From NCBI GenBank assembly GCA_017522685.1, contig JAFWYN010000012.1, forward strand, positions 1 through 21,543: a DNA stretch of 21,543 nt, in the 5' to 3' direction. Positions 14,869 through 21,543 of this stretch are shown here, piece after piece. Origin of the DNA: Lachnospiraceae bacterium. GTDB taxonomy: Bacteria; Bacillota_A; Clostridia; Lachnospirales; Lachnospiraceae. The translations under genes and the position numbers were made by a program. The notes below the pieces were generated by a model that was given only the letters and a program-made list of their open reading frames with translations, was not told the DNA's origin and searched no databases. Every line of letters begins with the position of its first letter. Positions within the stretch are counted from its first letter, which is position 1.

Positions 14869-16690
14869 TAGTTTATTTGGTTTTCTAAAAAACAGTACAA
14901 TACAGAATCATCAGTTCAAAAAAATGTTTATAAGGAACTGGGGATTAATATTTATGTATATGGTAATTCCTTTGGCTGTTTTCATCGGAATTATATGGTT
15001 TTTCTCGCAAAAAAGTTTACTTAAGGAAGTGGATATGGCTGCAGAGCGAAGTACTAATGGTACGATTGCTACCATAAATTCCTTATTTGAAGAAGCTCAT
15101 AATATACTTGATAAAATAGTAATGGATGAAGAAATATATAATTTTTTCTGTGAAGAATACACATTGCCACTTCCGTATTCCTTTGTAAGTACAAGTACCA
15201 AAGCATTGGAAATTATTAAAAAAGAAAACAGGGAATACTTATATTACTCAGTAGATGTATATTCTGATATTTCAAAGTATATCGTGTCAACACAAATACA
15301 TGGAACGCATTACCAGAGATTGTATGACAAAGGCATCGTTGATGATTTTTTTAATTATGTAGGGAGCTACCCTAACCTAGGAGTGTTTGCAATTCCGCGT
15401 CAGTATAGAATAAAAGATACTAGTCCACAAAGAGTTATTACGATTTATAGAAGCCGCATATTGACAGGAGGAAAAAGGGCGTTTGTATCCATGAGTATGG
15501 ATGTCGAAAAAATGTGCGGTTACATTGTAGATGAAAAAGATTATGTACGCCAGAGATATTTACTTGTGGATAATGAAAATAATGTAATTATGGATACCGC
15601 GGGAAGCCTAGATAATACTCAGTTCCAATTACCTAAAAAGAGCAGTGATGCTATAACAATGGAAGTAGAAAATCAAAAGTTAAGAGTATTCTATAAAGAA
15701 ATAGACTATTTTGACTGGAACTGTGTACAATTAGTACCTATAGAAGAAATTCAGCGTAGCAGTATATGGCTCAGAAATTTGGGAATAGTCCTTGTGATAA
15801 CAGCGACTGTTGTTGCAGCATTTTTATCATACAAGGCAACAACGAAACTATTTAAACCTATAGAAGCAATTTTGCATCTGGTAGAGAATCCATCCAGAGA
15901 TTTCTTAGTGCAAGACGAGAAAGGCGAAATACAGTATTTATTACTTTCCATTCTTGAGATGTTTGAGAAAAATATGGTGTTGGAACAGGAAATGATAGAG
16001 CGTGTTACAGCATTGAGAAGAGCCAGAGCTAAAGCACTACAAGAACAAATGACTCCCCATTTTTTGAGTAATGTTTTGCAAGCAATTAATTGGATTGCCA
16101 TGGATGAAACTCAGGGCGAAGAAAGCAAAACTTGCCAGTCGATCGTTTTGTTGGCAGATATTATATGTGCAGGAAAATCGCAAACTACAAATATCACAAC
16201 CGTAGCTGACGAAATGGAGTACATAAAAAAATTCTTTGAGTTAGAACAACTTAGATTCGGTCCTAACATTCATTTTTATTATAATATTACTTCAAGGGCA
16301 GAGGATGTACCGATTCCATGCATTTCGCTTCAAACACTTGTAGAAAATGCAATTATCCATGGTTTGCAACCTAAAGGAGCTTCCGGAAACATTTATGTAT
16401 TTATTAAAGATACCGTGGATGGAGGCCTTATTATTCGCGTTGAGGACGATGGAGTAGGAATGCCACAAGATAAAATAGATAATGTATGGGAAATGATGAA
16501 AGAAGAGTATGTCTATTTGGGCGAACATTTTGGTATTGTGAACTTATTTCAACGCTTTAGGTTAATTTATGGAGAGGGATGCAGGTTTGCAATTTATAGG
16601 AGTTCATATGGGGGAACCTGCGTAGAAATTGTAACACCTAAATTGCCTGAGTATTGGATAACAAATAGTAATAATAGAAATAAAAAGTAA
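14849..16690 (+). CDS. Sensor histidine kinase, YesM-like
   Basis: A 613-residue membrane kinase, partner of the overlapping response regulator. Membrane helices lie at about 31-53 and 308-327, enclosing an extracytoplasmic sensor domain of about 255 residues that looks like a Cache type. A HAMP-like linker (328-380) follows. The His_kinase domain has the phospho-acceptor H404 in QMTPHFLSNVLQ; the family usually reads PHFLYNTL, so Tyr is replaced by Ser. The ATPase domain has the N box LVENAIIHGL (497-506), DDGVGM (533-538) and GIVNLFQRF (562-570). The start is GTG with AAAGGAG 6 nt upstream. A strong terminator follows. The ligand is probably a carbohydrate brought by or related to the downstream importer, by context only. 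Confidence 0.92.
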   Translation: METQTSNSLFGFLKNSTIQNHQFKKMFIRNWGLIFMYMVIPLAVFIGIIWFFSQKSLLKEVDMAAERSTNGTIATINSLFEEAHNILDKIVMDEEIYNFFCEEYTLPLPYSFVSTSTKALEIIKKENREYLYYSVDVYSDISKYIVSTQIHGTHYQRLYDKGIVDDFFNYVGSYPNLGVFAIPRQYRIKDTSPQRVITIYRSRILTGGKRAFVSMSMDVEKMCGYIVDEKDYVRQRYLLVDNENNVIMDTAGSLDNTQFQLPKKSSDAITMEVENQKLRVFYKEIDYFDWNCVQLVPIEEIQRSSIWLRNLGIVLVITATVVAAFLSYKATTKLFKPIEAILHLVENPSRDFLVQDEKGEIQYLLLSILEMFEKNMVLEQEMIERVTALRRARAKALQEQMTPHFLSNVLQAINWIAMDETQGEESKTCQSIVLLADIICAGKSQTTNITTVADEMEYIKKFFELEQLRFGPNIHFYYNITSRAEDVPIPCISLQTLVENAIIHGLQPKGASGNIYVFIKDTVDGGLIIRVEDDGVGMPQDKIDNVWEMMKEEYVYLGEHFGIVNLFQRFRLIYGEGCRFAIYRSSYGGTCVEIVTPKLPEYWITNSNNRNKK

Positions 16691-16708
16691 AAATAGTATA
16701 AAAAGGTA
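16682..16708 (+). promoter_or_regulatory. Third, partial copy of the regulator repeat
   Basis: AAAAAGTA (16682), AAAATAGTA (16690) and AAAAAGGTA (16700) resemble the half-sites of the two promoter modules but have no -35 or -10 behind them. The cluster starts inside the last codons of the kinase gene and runs into the terminator. It could be an extra binding site or the remnant of a duplication. Confidence 0.4.
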
Positions 16709-16746
16709 AAAAAAGTACAGGGATTATTGGCTCCCTGTACTTTTTT
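16708..16746 (+). terminator. Terminator of the two-component operon
   Basis: GTACAGGGA (16715-16723) pairs perfectly with TCCCTGTAC (16732-16740) over an 8-nt loop, flanked by seven A on the left and six T on the right. It separates the kinase gene from the permease promoter. Confidence 0.9.
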
Positions 16747-16749
16747 GTC

Positions 16750-16774
16750 AAAATAGTTATAAAAAATGGTAAAA
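16750..16774 (+). promoter_or_regulatory. Direct-repeat regulator site upstream of the ABC importer operon
   Basis: AAAATAGTTAT (16750-16760) is identical to the first half-site before the response-regulator gene; GGTAAAA (16768-16774) ends the second half-site, with the same 18-bp start-to-start distance as at 13183 and 13201. It ends 9 bp before the -35 box. It is the probable activation site of the AraC-type response regulator. Confidence 0.6.
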
Positions 16775-16783
16775 GATGTGCGA

Positions 16784-16812
16784 TTGTTATGAGTTCATAA
16801 AAATGTTACAAT
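16784..16812 (+). promoter_or_regulatory. Extended -10 promoter of the ABC importer operon
   Basis: TTGTTA (16784-16789), a 17-bp spacer and TACAAT (16807-16812) preceded by TGT. It is the twin of the regulator's own promoter, with one mismatch in the -10 that may make it more dependent on activation. Confidence 0.7.
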
Positions 16813-16846
16813 TTTCACAGAAATTTTAAGAAAAGAGGTAGTGTAG

Positions 16847-17767
16847 ATGAAAAAGAGTAAAGCACAATCTTTTGGCAGGCACATGAGAAGATTTTACTGG
16901 TTGTATATATTTATGGTGCCCGGTCTTCTGTGTATGATATTGTTTAAATTCATGCCAATGTATGGATTGCAGATAGCTTTTAGGGATTATTCGATTGTAA
17001 AAGGTATTTGGGGGTCAGAATGGGTAGGATTGAAACATTTTCAAAATTTGTTTAAGTCGGTAAACTTTCTTCGAGTTTTGAAGAACTCTATTGTAACAAG
17101 TATATTTAGCTTACTGTGGAGTTTTCCTGCACCGATTATTCTTGCATTGTTGTTAAACGAAATGAAGAATATTACATATAAAAGAACCATTCAAACAATT
17201 ATATATTTGCCTCATTTCATTTCCTGGGTTATTGTTATTACTATTGTAACTGGGTTGCTATCACAGTCAAACGGTATCATTAACAATCTGATTGTGACAT
17301 TCGGAGGAGAAAAAATAGACTTTTTAACGAATCCAAAGTGGTTCCGTACTGTTTTAATTGGTACTCAAATATGGAAAGAAGCGGGCTGGGGAACTATTGT
17401 TTATATGGCAGCATTGGCAGGTGTAGATGTGCAGTTGTATGAAGCAGCAATGATTGATGGAGCGAATCGTTGGCAGAGAATGTTACATATCACATTTCCG
17501 TGCATTGCAGGAACAGTTGCAATCATGCTTATTATGAAAATGGGGCATGTTCTGAATAATGGATTTGAGCAGATTTGGCTTTTGATGAATGCTCCTAACA
17601 AAACAGTAGCAGATGTTTTGGAAACATATTCTTACCAGCTTGGTTTGCGCCAAGGTCAATACAGTTTTGCATCAGCAATTGGATTTTTCCAATCCCTTGT
17701 AGGCATGGTTATGGTTTTTGTGTCAAACTTCTTATCTAGACGAATGGGAGGTAAAGGATTGTGGTAA
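16847..17767 (+). CDS. CUT1-type sugar ABC permease, LplB-like
   Basis: A 306-residue membrane permease of the binding-protein-dependent family. About six helices are visible, the first at about 15-35. The EAA loop YEAAMIDGANRWQRMLHITFP-like segment at about 198-218 docks the shared ATPase. The opening (LYIFMVPGLLCMILFKFMPMYG) and the size match the LplB/YtcP/YpmB-type permeases that import oligosaccharides or uronides. GAGGT about 7 nt upstream sets the start. It overlaps the next permease gene by seven bases. With that protein it forms the channel, fed by the lipoprotein encoded third. No ATPase gene lies nearby, so an MsmX-like shared ATPase is expected elsewhere. Confidence 0.92.
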   Translation: MKKSKAQSFGRHMRRFYWLYIFMVPGLLCMILFKFMPMYGLQIAFRDYSIVKGIWGSEWVGLKHFQNLFKSVNFLRVLKNSIVTSIFSLLWSFPAPIILALLLNEMKNITYKRTIQTIIYLPHFISWVIVITIVTGLLSQSNGIINNLIVTFGGEKIDFLTNPKWFRTVLIGTQIWKEAGWGTIVYMAALAGVDVQLYEAAMIDGANRWQRMLHITFPCIAGTVAIMLIMKMGHVLNNGFEQIWLLMNAPNKTVADVLETYSYQLGLRQGQYSFASAIGFFQSLVGMVMVFVSNFLSRRMGGKGLW

Positions 17768-18678
17768 AAGAAAAGACAAAAAATACCCGATACAAGACTA
17801 GTATATGGGATAAAATGTTTGTCGTACTGAATTATGTTTTTCTGACGATTGTGGCTTTTATAATGATTTATCCGGTTATTAATGTAATTGCGGTATCCTT
17901 ATCCAATTATCAAGAATATTTAAAGTCACCTGCAATGATGTGGCCTAAAAAGTTTACAGTATCAGCATATGAGTTGATAATTAAAAATGATAAATTTTGG
18001 CGTAGTTACATCAATACTATTTTTGTTACAGTAGTACATACTTTATTGGGATTGGCAACTAATTTCTTGTTTGCATGGCCAATGGCAAGAAAAGAAACAA
18101 AAGGTAAAGGCTTTTTTATGGCATTGATCATATTTAATATGGTGTTTAATGCAGGTATGATTCCGAATTATTTGAATATACAAATGCTAGGGCTTTTGGA
18201 TACTCTCTGGGTATTAATACTTCCAGGATGCTTTACTGCATTTAATTGTGTCGTTATGATGAGTTTCCTGCGTGAATTGCCGTATGAACTGATAGAAGCT
18301 GCAATGGTTGATGGTGGAAGTGAACCGTATATCTTATCAAAAGTAGTTTTACCACTATCCAAGCCTGTGTTGGCATCTGTAGCATTGTTTTTGGCTGTGG
18401 GTTCATGGAACTCCTATTTTTCAGCACAAATCTACATCCGAGACAGTGATTTGTGGCCAATAGCACTGGTGTTAAAAGAAATATTAGCTTCTGCGACTAC
18501 TGATATATTAGAAGGTGGGATGGACCCTATGGCACTTATGGAGGCGGAACAGCAGATTCAGGAGAAGACTATACAGTATGCAACCGTAGTGGTTTCTACT
18601 TTGCCGATTATGTGCGTTTATCCTTTCTTGCAGAAACATTTTGCAAAAGGCGTTATGGTTGGTAGCGTAAAGGGATGA
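17761..18678 (+). CDS. CUT1-type sugar ABC permease, LplC/YtcP-like
   Basis: A 305-residue membrane permease, second half of the channel. It starts at GTG, seven bases inside the previous gene, with GGGAGGT (17746-17752) upstream. About six helices are visible, the first at about 20-46. The EAA loop IEAAMVDGGSEPYILSKVVLP-like segment lies at about 178-198. It ends with the HFAKGVMVGSVKG tail typical of this subfamily. Its partner permease and the lipoprotein complete the importer. The substrate cannot be read from the sequence; relatives carry complex plant or host polysaccharide fragments. Confidence 0.92.
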   Translation: MVKEKTKNTRYKTSIWDKMFVVLNYVFLTIVAFIMIYPVINVIAVSLSNYQEYLKSPAMMWPKKFTVSAYELIIKNDKFWRSYINTIFVTVVHTLLGLATNFLFAWPMARKETKGKGFFMALIIFNMVFNAGMIPNYLNIQMLGLLDTLWVLILPGCFTAFNCVVMMSFLRELPYELIEAAMVDGGSEPYILSKVVLPLSKPVLASVALFLAVGSWNSYFSAQIYIRDSDLWPIALVLKEILASATTDILEGGMDPMALMEAEQQIQEKTIQYATVVVSTLPIMCVYPFLQKHFAKGVMVGSVKG

Positions 18679-18706
18679 TAAAAAGAAAAATTATTTAAGT
18701 ATATTT

Positions 18707-18720
18707 TAGGCGACAGCCTA
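18707..18720 (+). other. Small stem-loop between permease and binding-protein genes
   Basis: TAGGC (18707-18711) pairs with GCCTA (18716-18720) over GACA. There is no T-run. Such short hairpins before binding-protein genes can stabilise processed mRNA so that the binding protein is made in excess; here that is only a guess. Confidence 0.3.
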
Positions 18721-18758
18721 GATAATATAAAATTATATCAAACAAGGAGGACTTTACG

Positions 18759-20408
18759 ATGAAGAAGAATATCGTAAAAAAGATGCTTTCATGCTTGCTG
18801 GCTACAGCACTTGTGGCAAGTGTGTTTACAGGATGTGGTAAGCAGGCAGATGATGTGAGCAAAGATAGTAGCGCAACCAATAGTGAAGTGGTTGATTCAA
18901 CAACTTCTACTGCAGAAAAGGAAACAGAAGTTTCAACCGAACCGGTTAAGATATCTATTTTGCCGGATGGAATTTATGATGCTGATACTGATGAAAAATC
19001 TATTTCTGGACACTGGCAGAAAATTTTGGAAGAGAAGTGTAATGTTGAAATTGAATGGGTAATTCCAGCAAGCGGTGGTTATGAGGATGCTCTTCAGTTA
19101 ACATTACTTGACAAAGAAAAACCAGATTTAATTTGTTTTTCTAATGGTTGGATGTCAAACACAAGTTTCTTAGATGCTTGCGAAGCGGGTATGTTTTGGG
19201 ATATTTCCGGAATGATTGAGAATTATCCTAACATTATGAAGTGGACATCTGAAGCTTCTTGGGAAGCATTGGATTTATTACAGGATGGAAGAATTTGGGG
19301 GGTTCCTCGTTCAACAGTTGCTCGTGCTGATGGTTGGCGTGTAAATGAACAGTGGCTTGAAGCTATCGGTTCTGATTTAAAAGAAGGTGAATATTTAACT
19401 CTGGATGAATTCTATGATATTCTTTATAAGTTTACTTATAATGATCCGGACGGAAATGGTGTAAATGATACATATGGTATTGGGGCATATGAGAAGAATG
19501 GCATTCTCTTTACCGGTATTGAGCGTATTTTCCATATCGGTGGTTGGTATGAGTTATCAGATGGAAATATTGAAGATTTAAGATATTCTAAAGATTACGA
19601 CTATTATAAGCAGTATCTTGAATTTATGAATAAGTGCTGGGAAGCTGGCGTAATCGATCCGGATGCTTATGCATTAGACAGCAAGGGTGCAAAAGAAAGA
19701 TGGACAGGTAGCTATGGTATGTGGGCTGAATATCCTGCAGGTATGGATATTACTGTAGCTGAAGGTGAAAATCCAGTACATACTGAAATCTTTTTACCAG
19801 GTGTCGTAGTTGAAGATGATCCAATTGGCGAATACGGTTATGGTGAATATAGTAACGGTATTTGGAATTTCTATGCAATTTCCGCTACATGTGAACATCC
19901 TGAAAAGATTCTTGAGTTGATTGATTATGCATTGTCTGATGAACAGTGGGTTAATTTGAATGCACAGAGCGTGGAAGGTGTTGGATTTACAATGGATGCA
20001 GCCGGAAACTATGACTTCTCATTGACTGATAAGCTCAAAGAGGCTGATAAGGCAAATGGCACCGAATATGCAGTAACAAATATGCTTACTCGATTTGTAC
20101 GTCGTTCTGGTGCTCCTGAGTTCTTTATCAAGAAGACATATACCGCTGAAGAGCAGAAGAGACTGAGTGATTTGGTTCAGATTACATTTGATAATTATTG
20201 GCCAACATTAGATCGTGCTTATGTACCTGCAATTGCTAAAGATCAGACTTTTATGGAATATGAGAGCTATATTAAGCAGGAAGAAGCAAAGATTATCACT
20301 GGTGAAAAACCGGTAGAGTATTGGGATGAATTATTAGACGGCTTTTATAAGGCTGGATACGAACAGTATCGTGCAGAAATGTTAGAGTATATTGCAAGTT
20401 TTGAGTAA
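18759..20408 (+). CDS. Sugar ABC importer substrate-binding lipoprotein, LplA-like
   Basis: A 549-residue solute-binding lipoprotein. The signal peptide is followed by the lipobox VFTGC, with lipidated C26, and a Ser/Thr/Glu-rich linker (about 30-62). The mature domain begins near KISILPDGI and is large, as in the LplA/YtcQ group of CUT1 binding proteins. An acidic loop DPDGNGVND (229-237) resembles a calcium-binding EF-hand-like loop and is common in this group. Many Trp and Tyr residues fit a binding cleft for a long oligosaccharide. AAGGAGGA 8 nt upstream gives a strong start. It follows the permeases by 80 bp and is closed by a strong terminator. Confidence 0.93.
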   Translation: MKKNIVKKMLSCLLATALVASVFTGCGKQADDVSKDSSATNSEVVDSTTSTAEKETEVSTEPVKISILPDGIYDADTDEKSISGHWQKILEEKCNVEIEWVIPASGGYEDALQLTLLDKEKPDLICFSNGWMSNTSFLDACEAGMFWDISGMIENYPNIMKWTSEASWEALDLLQDGRIWGVPRSTVARADGWRVNEQWLEAIGSDLKEGEYLTLDEFYDILYKFTYNDPDGNGVNDTYGIGAYEKNGILFTGIERIFHIGGWYELSDGNIEDLRYSKDYDYYKQYLEFMNKCWEAGVIDPDAYALDSKGAKERWTGSYGMWAEYPAGMDITVAEGENPVHTEIFLPGVVVEDDPIGEYGYGEYSNGIWNFYAISATCEHPEKILELIDYALSDEQWVNLNAQSVEGVGFTMDAAGNYDFSLTDKLKEADKANGTEYAVTNMLTRFVRRSGAPEFFIKKTYTAEEQKRLSDLVQITFDNYWPTLDRAYVPAIAKDQTFMEYESYIKQEEAKIITGEKPVEYWDELLDGFYKAGYEQYRAEMLEYIASFE

Positions 20409-20423
20409 TACTGGTTAATGGAG

Positions 20424-20459
20424 CGCCGATCCTGCGATATGCCGCAGGATTGGCGTTTT
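20424..20459 (+). terminator. Terminator of the ABC importer operon
   Basis: CGCCGATCCTGCG (20424-20436) pairs with CGCAGGATTGGCG (20443-20455), 13 bp with one G-T pair and a 6-nt loop, then TTTT. It lies 15 bp after the binding-protein stop. Confidence 0.9.
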
Positions 20460-20465
20460 GTTGTT

Positions 20466-20522
20466 AGGCTTAAGCCTGTTCTTGAAGCGGAGTTTCTTAA
20501 AAGAGAAACGGAGCTTTAAGAA
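20466..20522. other. Palindrome and 44-nt hairpin with symmetric GGA/GGA internal loop
   Basis: AGGCTTAAGCCT (20466-20477) is a perfect 12-bp palindrome. Right after it, TTCTTGAAGC (20479-20488) pairs with GCTTTAAGAA (20513-20522), GTTTCT (20492-20497) pairs with AGAAAC (20504-20509), and between the stems GGA faces GGA (20489-20491 and 20510-20512). No T-run follows, so it is not an ordinary terminator. It lies between the importer terminator and the insertion sequence. Its function is unknown. Confidence 0.45.
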
Positions 20523-20532
20523 ACAAAAAAAC

Positions 20533-20549
20533 CACCTGCTATGCAGGTG
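20533..20549 (+). repeat. IS200 left-end hairpin
   Basis: CACCTGC pairs perfectly with GCAGGTG over TAT. Such subterminal hairpins are the recognition structures of Y1 transposases. The flanking ACCACC echoes that of the right-end hairpin. Confidence 0.65.
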
Positions 20550-20579
20550 AGAGTAAAAGGCTTTAGCTTACAATAAAAA

Positions 20580-20633
20580 ACCTCCAATGTTATAATAATG
20601 CTGGTTCGCCAACCGCATTAAAACAAAGGAGGT
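20580..20633 (+). promoter_or_regulatory. tnpA leader that can sequester its ribosome site
   Basis: ACCTCC (20580-20585) is the exact complement of GGAGGT (20628-20633), the tnpA ribosome site. Between them TAATGC/GCATTA and GGTT/AACC form an inner hairpin (20596-20620) with one bulged T. A read-through transcript could fold so that translation is blocked, as known for Salmonella IS200. A TATAAT at 20591-20596 could start a shorter transcript that lacks ACCTCC and escapes this block; its -35 (TTACAA, 20568-20573) is weak. Confidence 0.55.
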
Positions 20634-20641
20634 ATCCAAAT

Positions 20642-21109
20642 ATGGACATGAATAGTTTATCACATACAAAGTGGGAATGTAAGTACCATATTGTATTTGC
20701 ACCAAAATTTAGAAGAAAAGTGGCATATGGAGAGTTAAAAAAGGATATAGCGAATATATTGAGTCAATTATGTAAACGAAAAGGTGTCGAAATAATTGAG
20801 GCAGAAATATGTCCAGACCACGTTCATATGTTAGTACGCATTCCGCCAAGTATAAGTGTATCTGCATTCGTAGGATATCTAAAGGGGAAAAGTACACTAA
20901 TGATATTTGAAAGACATGCAAATTTAAAATACAAGTATGGAAATCGTCATTTCTGGTGTAGAGGATATTATGTCGATACAGTAGGGAAAAATGCAAAGAA
21001 AATACAGGAATATATTCATAATCAATTAAAAGAAGATTTAGAATATGACCAAATGACATTAAAAGAATATGTAGACCCGTTTACGGGTGAGCCGGTAAAG
21101 CGAAGCTAA
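20642..21109 (+). CDS. tnpA: IS200-type Y1 HUH transposase
   Basis: A 155-residue single-domain transposase that cuts and joins single-stranded DNA at the element ends through a 5'-phosphotyrosine. The HUH motif is in CPDHVHML (H60 and H62) and the catalytic Tyr is Y124 in IQEYIHNQL. Other conserved segments are KYHIVFAPKFRRK, GYLKGKST and FWCRGYYVDTVG. Length is normal for IS200 (about 150 residues) and the frame is intact. AAAGGAGGT (20625-20633) sits 8 nt before the start. It is flanked by the end hairpins and is unrelated to the sugar genes around it. Confidence 0.95.
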   Translation: MDMNSLSHTKWECKYHIVFAPKFRRKVAYGELKKDIANILSQLCKRKGVEIIEAEICPDHVHMLVRIPPSISVSAFVGYLKGKSTLMIFERHANLKYKYGNRHFWCRGYYVDTVGKNAKKIQEYIHNQLKEDLEYDQMTLKEYVDPFTGEPVKRS

Positions 21110-21115
21110 AAAAAT

Positions 21116-21211
21116 GAGCCTTTTAAGGCTCCGTAGACAAATGATTTGCGGCTGGCGACCAACTCGCTGGGTCTTTAGACCCAAGCGCAGGTAAAAGACC
21201 CTTATAGGGTC
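21116..21211 (+). other. Array of three hairpins downstream of tnpA
   Basis: Three consecutive stem-loops are visible: GAGCCT/AGGCTC (21116-21131), CGCT-GGGTCT/AGACCC-A-AGCG (21165-21187, one bulged A) and GACCCT/AGGGTC (21197-21211). None is followed by a T-run. They lie inside the element between tnpA and the right-end hairpin, so this 3' region is highly structured and could be a small RNA or part of the transposition-end structure. Confidence 0.5.
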
Positions 21212-21218
21212 AGTACAA

Positions 21219-21239
21219 ACCACCGGCTAAGCCGGTGGT
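21219..21239 (+). repeat. IS200 right-end hairpin
   Basis: ACCACCGGC pairs perfectly with GCCGGTGGT over TAA, a 9-bp stem. It is the last structured element before the ordinary leader of the next gene and marks the right end of the insertion sequence. Confidence 0.7.
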
Positions 21240-21267
21240 ACTGATTTATGTATGTGAGGTTATTAAT

Positions 21268-21543
21268 ATGAAGAAATTATTAATGCGTATTACAGGGTGG
21301 TTGCTTACAATCGCAATGCTCTTGTCATCACCAATCCCAGCAATGGCTACGGAAAGTGTGAGTGAAGGAGATGCAGCCAGTGAGATTATTATTAGCACAG
21401 CTGACAGTGCATTTGAAACAACTGGTACATGGAAGAGTAGCGGTAGTGTAACAGGTTATAACGATATCGCAACTATGTACTCAACTGAGAAGGGTGCGAG
21501 CTTCAAATTTAATCTTGGTGAGATGACCGCCGGAACATATGAA
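21268..21543 (+). CDS. Secreted protein, N-terminal part, golvesin/Xly-like carbohydrate-binding start (cut by window end)
   Basis: The first 92 codons of a longer gene that runs off the window. There is a clear signal peptide (about 1-26, basic start, hydrophobic core, cleavage near AMA). From about residue 43 the sequence resembles golvesin/Xly-type carbohydrate-binding domains: TADSAFETTGTWKSS, then a Gly-Tyr turn, then KGASFKFNLGEMTAGTYE. Such domains often sit on glycoside hydrolases or polysaccharide lyases, which would fit the neighbouring importer. GTGAGGT lies about 8 nt upstream. No strong promoter is visible between the insertion sequence and the gene. Domain call by eye; catalytic function unknown. 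Confidence 0.7.
   Translation, partial: MKKLLMRITGWLLTIAMLLSSPIPAMATESVSEGDAASEIIISTADSAFETTGTWKSSGSVTGYNDIATMYSTEKGASFKFNLGEMTAGTYE

Larger units (their letters stand above)
20531..21240 (+). mobile_element. IS200-type insertion sequence (IS200/IS605 family)
   Basis: An element of about 710 bp with a left-end hairpin (20533-20549), a single tnpA gene and a right-end hairpin (21219-21239). Single-stranded transposition by a Y1 HUH enzyme leaves no terminal inverted repeats or target duplications, and none are seen. There is no tnpB. Both ends look intact and the gene is open, so it may be active. The exact ends cannot be fixed without an empty site; the coordinates are bounded by the hairpins. 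Confidence 0.8.

Noticed and set aside
20531..21240. Possible IStron or tnpB guide-RNA element
   Set aside because: There is no room for a group I intron on the left and no tnpB gene. The features match a simple IS200.

Overview
The window looks like a chromosomal segment of a Gram-positive gut Clostridium, most likely a Lachnospiraceae member. The reasons are strong AAGGAGG-type ribosome sites, an AraC-type response regulator paired with a His_kinase-family sensor, an LplABC-type sugar importer without its own ATPase, Flg_new (Listeria-Bacteroides) repeats, and an IS200 element. All confident genes lie on the + strand.

Region 1 (1-13129) is one long locus of higher GC. It opens with a small unknown helical protein, a VirD4/TraG-type coupling ATPase and a small winged-helix regulator. 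After a 21-bp perfect dyad and a good sigma-A-like promoter comes a Gram-positive Tad/Flp pilus operon: a TadA/CpaF ATPase, two TadB/TadC-like membrane platform proteins, a short pilin with an optimal ribosome site, an internal terminator, two pseudopilin-like proteins, and a CpaB/SAF protein. The operon continues with a membrane-anchored Pro/Glu-rich protein with a cysteine-knuckle tip and a 1364-residue secreted protein with Flg_new repeats, a glycine-rich domain interrupted by a Cys/His-rich insertion, and Ig-like segments. It ends with a short A24-like prepilin peptidase. This reads as a surface filament machine plus its cargo or tip proteins, with a DNA or protein coupling ATPase next to it.

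Region 2 (13130-20460) is clearly more AT-rich and is a carbohydrate-sensing and uptake module. A response regulator (REC plus AraC) and a sensor kinase overlap and end in a strong terminator. Two CUT1 permeases and a lipoprotein substrate-binding protein follow. The promoter of the regulator gene and that of the permease operon are near copies of each other (same AAAATAG direct repeats, TTGTTA, 17-bp spacer, extended -10). This suggests that the regulator controls both its own gene and the transporter.

Region 3 (20461-21543) holds an unusual 44-nt hairpin, a complete-looking IS200-type element (TnpA with end hairpins and a leader that can hide the tnpA ribosome site), and the first 92 codons of a secreted protein with a golvesin/Xly-like carbohydrate-binding start. 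That protein is probably a polysaccharide-degrading enzyme belonging to the same sugar locus, and the insertion sequence sits between it and the transporter.
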